Below are positions 59,713-64,000 of a stretch of DNA of 64,000 nucleotides, in pieces. The stretch is from Paenibacillus catalpae (lineage in GTDB: Bacteria; Bacillota; Bacilli; Paenibacillales; Paenibacillaceae): contig NZ_FOMT01000002.1 in NCBI RefSeq assembly GCF_900112695.1, positions 564,479 through 628,478 on the forward strand, written 5' to 3'. The notes under the pieces are model-generated. The model was given only the letters and a program-made list of their open reading frames with translations. It was not told where the DNA came from and did not search any database. The position numbers and the translations under genes were made by a program. Each line of letters begins with the position of its first letter. Position 1 is the stretch's first letter.

Positions 59713-60930
59713 ATGCGTTCTGATATTCAGCCTGCCAATTACCGGGTTCCGCTTTTTTGTGCAGTTACTTTGTTATTCTGGTTCTCGATGTATACCTGTG
59801 TTCCAATTTTAACCGCATATGTAGAAAGCGTGGGTGCATCGAATAAGATGGCAGGACTGATCGTAGGGATGTACGGGCTAAGCCAAATGCTGTTACGTAT
59901 TCCGGTTGGCATCCTGAGTGATCGGATTCATAAACGGAAGCTGTTTATAATGATCGGGTTATTGTTCTCTACCCTGTCAGGGGCAGGTATTCTATTGACG
60001 CATGATCTAAACTGGATCCTATTCCTTAGAGTTGCGGCGGGGATCGCGGCTTCGACATGGGTGGACTTTACAATTCTTTTTGCCAGCTACTACGCCAATG
60101 ACGAAACGACCCGTGCCATGGGAACGATTGCCGTAAATAATTCTTTGGGACAGATGCTGGGGATATTATGCGGGGGATGGTTTGCGGATCAATATGGCTG
60201 GGAGTCGGCTTTTCTTATTGGAGCCGCTGTTGGATTGGTTGGGATGGCGGGTTCTTTCTTCATCGTGGAGAAGTTCGATGATCAGGCGGCTCCTATAACC
60301 CTGCAGGGGATACAAGAGGTGGCAAGTGACCGCACTCTTCTAACCGTCTCGTTTCTCTCGATTTTATTTCAAATGCTGACGTTTGCAACCGTCTTCGGTT
60401 TTACCCCCGTGTTTGCCCAGTCACTTGGGGCAACCAAGCTGGATATGGGGCTGCTTACATTCTGTTCAACTTTGCCTACAGCACTTGCTTCCTGGATAGG
60501 CGGCAGGCATTTGGCCCGTAAGCTTGGAGAACGAAGGGTTATTATTCTAGGGTTCATTCTGAGCGGCTTGTTTACGGTCTTTATTCCTTTTACCAGCTCC
60601 TTATGGTTTCTTATTGTGACCCAATCACTTGCCGGCTTTGGCAGGGGCTTTACGTCTCCCGTTCTTATGTCTCTTTGCATCAAGCATATGGTGCCGGAGA
60701 AACGAGCTACGGCTATGGGATTCTATCAAGCGATCTATGGATTGGGCATGTTCATGGGTCCTTTATTTATGGGAGCTGCGGGGGATTGGCTAACCTTGCG
60801 GGAGGGCTTTGTAATCGTTGGATTGCTGGGGTGTGTGACTGCTTTACTAGGGCAAGTGATGCTAAGAAAACTGCCTGGTATTGGCATATCATTGAGTATA
60901 GCATCAGGTACCTCTTCAAAAAACGCATGA
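59713..60930 (+). CDS. Major facilitator superfamily transporter
   Basis: A 405-residue protein with twelve hydrophobic segments. Motif A between helices 2 and 3 reads VGILSDRIHKRKLF, and the linker between halves is short (FDDQAAPITLQGIQEVASD). GAAGGG precedes the ATG. Resembles YfcJ/arabinose-efflux-like exporters; the substrate is unknown. The next gene starts 66 bases downstream in the same direction and is probably cotranscribed. Confidence 0.88.
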   Translation: MRSDIQPANYRVPLFCAVTLLFWFSMYTCVPILTAYVESVGASNKMAGLIVGMYGLSQMLLRIPVGILSDRIHKRKLFIMIGLLFSTLSGAGILLTHDLNWILFLRVAAGIAASTWVDFTILFASYYANDETTRAMGTIAVNNSLGQMLGILCGGWFADQYGWESAFLIGAAVGLVGMAGSFFIVEKFDDQAAPITLQGIQEVASDRTLLTVSFLSILFQMLTFATVFGFTPVFAQSLGATKLDMGLLTFCSTLPTALASWIGGRHLARKLGERRVIILGFILSGLFTVFIPFTSSLWFLIVTQSLAGFGRGFTSPVLMSLCIKHMVPEKRATAMGFYQAIYGLGMFMGPLFMGAAGDWLTLREGFVIVGLLGCVTALLGQVMLRKLPGIGISLSIASGTSSKNA

Positions 60931-60996
60931 TAGAATGTTTTTTCAAAATAGTACTTGATTAAAACGGAACTATAACCGAAGAAGGCGGTGAAATGG

Positions 60997-62085
60997 ATGG
61001 GGAAACCTATAACATTCAGCATCATAGGCGGTGGAAGCTTTCGCGCACAATATTTTCTAAGAATTGCACAGGCACTTCCTGAGCAATTTCGTGTTAGCGG
61101 AATGGTCATTCGTGATGAATCCAAGGGCAGGGCGATGGAAGAGTTATGGAAAGTGACTAGTTACCGGACACTGGATCAGCTCTTGGTTAATGAACAACCG
61201 GACTTTGTTGTACTATCTATCCATGCATCTGCCGCTATCGATTATATGCTGCAGCTGGCAGAACGAGGAATTCCTGTACTTACTGAAACACCTCCCGCAC
61301 CTGATCTGGACGGTTTACTGCAGCTCCACGACAAGCTTACCCGTCAAGGTGCGCGAATTCAAGTTGCTGAACAGTACCAGTTTCATCCTATACAGGAAGC
61401 CCGGCATAACTTTATTATGTCTGGACAGTTAGGCAATGTTAATCAAGTGACGGTATCCATATCTCATTTATATCATGCAGTAAGCTTAATTCGGAAAATG
61501 CTGGGAGTGCGCTTTGAAGAAGTCACCATAAAGGGAATGAAGTTTGAATCCGATTGGGTCGCTGGACCGAACCGAAGCGGTCCGCCTGTAGAAGATAAAT
61601 TAATCAAGTCGGAGAGAGATTTAGCTTGGTTGAATTTTGGCGGAAAGCTGGGGATTTACGATTTCACCAAGGATCAACATCGTTCATGGACCCGTTCGAA
61701 CCATTTATGCGTACGGGGGGAGCGGGGGGAAATATTCGATAATCGGATCAGCATACAAGATCCTTCCTGCATACAGATTCAAATGGAATTAAAGCGAATG
61801 AATAAAGGTGAGTATGAGAACGCGGAAGGCTACTTCCTTAAAGGAATTATGGCTGGTGAACGATGGGTATACGAAAACCCCTACATTCCTGCTAGGCTTT
61901 ATGATGATGAAATTGCTATTGCTGTCTGTTTGGAGAAGATGGCCGTTTATGCCGAGGGAGGACCCGGATTTTATGGTCTTCCGGAAGCTTCGCAGGACCA
62001 CTATATCGGATTGCTGATTGAGCAGGCCATTAGATCCGGGGAGACAGTAGTATCAATTCGACAACCATGGGCTGATAACGAATGA
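60997..62085 (+). CDS. Gfo/Idh/MocA-family oxidoreductase
   Basis: A 362-residue protein. The Rossmann fold opens ITFSIIGGGSFRAQYFLRIA (GGGSFR cofactor loop) and ETPPAPDLDGLLQL is the EKP-type segment, here ETP with the usual Lys replaced. The C-terminal alpha/beta domain ends in IGLLIEQAIRSGE. Missing EKP Lys suggests altered catalysis or a non-standard substrate. GGCGGTG precedes ATG 60997. Probably an operon with the MFS gene: a possible sugar or polyol pathway (inference). Confidence 0.85.
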   Translation: MGKPITFSIIGGGSFRAQYFLRIAQALPEQFRVSGMVIRDESKGRAMEELWKVTSYRTLDQLLVNEQPDFVVLSIHASAAIDYMLQLAERGIPVLTETPPAPDLDGLLQLHDKLTRQGARIQVAEQYQFHPIQEARHNFIMSGQLGNVNQVTVSISHLYHAVSLIRKMLGVRFEEVTIKGMKFESDWVAGPNRSGPPVEDKLIKSERDLAWLNFGGKLGIYDFTKDQHRSWTRSNHLCVRGERGEIFDNRISIQDPSCIQIQMELKRMNKGEYENAEGYFLKGIMAGERWVYENPYIPARLYDDEIAIAVCLEKMAVYAEGGPGFYGLPEASQDHYIGLLIEQAIRSGETVVSIRQPWADNE

Positions 62086-62135
62086 TAACAACCGCATTAC
62101 TATGACATTCAGCTCGTCGGTATTTCGAGGAGCAG

Positions 62136-62163
62136 AGAAACCGCCCTGAGAAGGGCGGTTTCT
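62136..62163. terminator. Bidirectional terminator
   Basis: AGAAACCGCCCT (62136-62147) and AGGGCGGTTTCT (62152-62163) form a perfect 12-bp stem with a 4-base loop between convergent genes. Confidence 0.9.
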
Positions 62164-62171
62164 CTTGTTTA

Positions 62172-62567
62172 TCACGCAGCAATTTCTGATAACCATACTA
62201 TTGCATTGTGTACACCTTCGAATTCATGGTACAGCAATGTTGTTGTATCCTTTTCAGTAGCTTCTCTATTCAAACCGCTGTGGGAGACTGAATTCGTTGG
62301 GTTAACAGCAGCTGTGTATTGAATGCCTGCATTCAATAGTCTGGGGAGCCACTCATCATACAACCATTTCATATCTTCTTCCAAGGTCAATAGATGACTG
62401 TTATCAAATAAAACTTTCTTTGCATTCTTAACGACAGCCAATTCAATCAATTTATCTAAAGGTTCGCGGAAATCGTCCCCTATAGCAAAGGAATTCCACC
62501 GAATCACAACAGATTCAATTACATCATCCCAAAAAATGTGAGCCTTTTTATAGTAATGTCCCATCAT
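62172..62567 (-). CDS. Small STAS/SpoIIAA-like protein of unknown function
   Basis: A 131-residue protein: VVIRWNSFAIGDDFREPLDKLIELAVVKNAKKVLFDNSHLLTLEEDMKWLYDEWLPRLLNAGI in order, a pattern seen in STAS-like or SEC14-like bacterial proteins (W-x-x-F, then KK-L-x-D). ATG 62567 has GAAGGAGAGA upstream, which rules out longer in-frame starts. Nothing around it explains its role. Confidence 0.7.
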   Translation of the reverse strand: MMGHYYKKAHIFWDDVIESVVIRWNSFAIGDDFREPLDKLIELAVVKNAKKVLFDNSHLLTLEEDMKWLYDEWLPRLLNAGIQYTAAVNPTNSVSHSGLNREATEKDTTTLLYHEFEGVHNAIVWLSEIAA

Positions 62568-62784
62568 AATTCTCTCCTTCATCCATTTCATGTGTTTTGA
62601 TAGTTTCACTATAATACGAAAAGGCATCATATACGTAATTAATATATTTTAGATTTGCTATAGACGTCATTTATACCCTGAATCCGCAATTGTTCTATTT
62701 TACCTAACACTGTAACAGCTGTAACTTTTAAATTAATCATTACGTCTAGATAGTTACATCTGAGCAGAGAAAGGAAGAATATAA

Positions 62785-63924
62785 ATGATAAATAGAAAAA
62801 ATCTCATGCTGTCCAGTCTTGTATTTGCGACCGTCATTTCTGCAAGCAGCGCGCCATTAGCATACGGAGCCGAGAGTAAATCTGCCTCGCCTTCTGCCGT
62901 TACTTTTAAAATAAACGATGTTCATTATAGTAATAGCACCGGTAAGCATAGCCTGCTTTCAGCCCCTTTTGTTAAGAACGGAAGTACGATGGTTCCCGTC
63001 AGAGCTGCTGCTGAATCTCTAGGCGCGTCGATAAATTGGAATAACAAGAACCAGAGGATTACCTTGTCGGGCGCAGGCTTCGGCAGTATTCAGTTCACTT
63101 TGAATTCATCCTATGCGGTGAATGCCAAGGGAGAGAAAATCAAGCTGCCCGAGCAAGTGCGCCAGGCAAAGGGCACCGTGTTCGTCCCTGCCCGGTCGTT
63201 GGCAACACTGATGGGCGTCCGTCTGCAATGGGAGCCTGCAACCGATACGATCACTCTCGCAAATCAAGCGCAAACGCCTGGTTCAATAAACTTCAATTAT
63301 CCATTTGCCAAGGATACGGAAGGATGGAAGGGGGGCTTTGCCGATATGCCGGTCGATTATGATAAAGAGATTTACGAACTGGACTTTGCCCGTAACTTAC
63401 TTCCCGTCCAAAACAATACCGCTAATTATGGTCTGAAGCTTTCGGGGCATAATCGCAGCGATGATCTGTTTATGTATCTTTCCAAAGGCATGGAAGGGTT
63501 CAAACCAAATGCTTCCTATAACGTTAATTTGAAGTTTGCGATGTATACCGACGCGGGAGGAGGAATGATCGGAATTGGCGGCTCTCCAGCTGAATCCGTA
63601 TTCCTGAAGGCTGGTATTCTTGCGAACGAACCGTTATCTGTTCCAACCTCTTCCGAAGGATCGCAATACTACAGAATGAACGTGGACATCGGCAGTCAAG
63701 GAACCGGCGGCAAGGACGTCAAGGTAATTGGCAATGCTGCTAAGCCTGATGTGGAGAAGGATGGTTATCAGCGTGTTGAGTTTGATTACAGCGCCAAGGT
63801 GACGGCAAATGCCAAGGGCGAGATTTTTATTCTTATTGGCGCGGATTCAGGATTCGAAGGGCTGACTACCCTTTACTTTGACGATATCAAAGTAACCGCT
63901 CAGGCCGCCTCATCCGGGCAATAA
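62785..63924 (+). CDS. Secreted stalk-domain (copper amine oxidase N-like) protein
   Basis: A 379-residue exported protein. The signal peptide ends near AYGA (residue 29). Residues 42-160 form the copper-amine-oxidase N-terminal-like stalk domain common in Paenibacillus (MVPVRAAAESLGASINWNNKNQRITLS, VFVPARSLATLMGVRLQWEPATDTITL). Residues 175-379 are a jelly-roll-like domain ending LTTLYFDDIKVTA, resembling carbohydrate-binding modules. AAAGGAAG precedes the ATG. A cell-surface or extracellular binding role is likely. Confidence 0.87.
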   Translation: MINRKNLMLSSLVFATVISASSAPLAYGAESKSASPSAVTFKINDVHYSNSTGKHSLLSAPFVKNGSTMVPVRAAAESLGASINWNNKNQRITLSGAGFGSIQFTLNSSYAVNAKGEKIKLPEQVRQAKGTVFVPARSLATLMGVRLQWEPATDTITLANQAQTPGSINFNYPFAKDTEGWKGGFADMPVDYDKEIYELDFARNLLPVQNNTANYGLKLSGHNRSDDLFMYLSKGMEGFKPNASYNVNLKFAMYTDAGGGMIGIGGSPAESVFLKAGILANEPLSVPTSSEGSQYYRMNVDIGSQGTGGKDVKVIGNAAKPDVEKDGYQRVEFDYSAKVTANAKGEIFILIGADSGFEGLTTLYFDDIKVTAQAASSGQ

Positions 63925-63967
63925 CATGCAAATAGCTTTGGCTATTAAGCCGGCTTAACTTACCCAA

Positions 63968-64000
63968 AAGTGCTTGCCATTCCATTAATGGCAAGCACTT
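63968..64000 (+). terminator. Terminator at the window end
   Basis: AAGTGCTTGCCAT (63968-63980) and ATGGCAAGCACTT (63988-64000) form a perfect 13-bp stem with a 7-base loop; the tail lies outside the window. Confidence 0.85.

Overview
The window reads as chromosomal DNA of a spore-former-type Bacillota, most likely Paenibacillus or a close relative (inference). The basis is strong GGAGG ribosome sites with frequent TTG/GTG starts, lipoprotein sugar-binding proteins paired with two permeases and no dedicated ATPase, a YesM/YesN-type two-component pair, many AraC-type regulators, and a large glycoside-hydrolase complement.

Layout. 1-7.8 kb: a glycerol-phosphate operon. glpP, a GlpP-type leader terminator, ugpB, a HAD phosphatase, ugpC, ugpA, ugpE and two glycerophosphodiesterases form one circuit of import, hydrolysis to glycerol-3-phosphate and antitermination. 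7.8-10.1 kb: a RibD/DHFR-like reductase, an intergenic region full of hairpins, and a hygromycin-kinase-like phosphotransferase. 10.1-25 kb: carbohydrate genes, comprising an AraC regulator, a GH3 beta-glucosidase, a histidine kinase / response regulator / lipoprotein operon, a convergent sugar ABC importer, and an AraC regulator divergent from a GH78-like rhamnosidase. A shared promoter motif links the two-component operon to the importer. 25-30 kb: a sulfonate-type ABC importer with an arylsulfotransferase-like protein under a MarR regulator. 30-33.2 kb: an AraC regulator divergent from a GH42 beta-galactosidase.

33.3-44.1 kb is the most unusual part. Visibly AT-richer DNA holds a persulfide/polysulfide-handling cluster (ArsR-type regulator, TauE, rhodaneses, TusA, DsrE-like proteins, rhodanese-persulfide dioxygenase fusion, CstR, DUF302), a DUF11 surface-type protein and three decayed genes. 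It is bracketed by two inverted arrays of a short repeat whose layout matches the TnsB-binding ends of Tn7: three copies at an exact 20-bp period plus one at the left end, four dispersed copies at the right, and a left tip reading TGTGGG. No transposase lies inside. I infer a non-autonomous or decayed Tn7-like element carrying a sulfur-stress cargo.

44.1-48.5 kb: a TetR-controlled oxidoreductase cluster with pseudogene debris. 48.8-53 kb: a large secreted GH43 protein with four CBM6-like modules behind a cre-like site. 53.1-57.6 kb: a CsoR-controlled copper operon (csoR, copZ, copA, a siroheme-reductase-like half protein, a YdhK-like lipoprotein). 57.8-64 kb: single genes (VanZ-like, GNAT, MFS, Gfo/Idh/MocA, a small STAS-like protein, a stalk-domain protein). 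Coordinates were read by eye. Family calls rest on motif recognition, not on searches.
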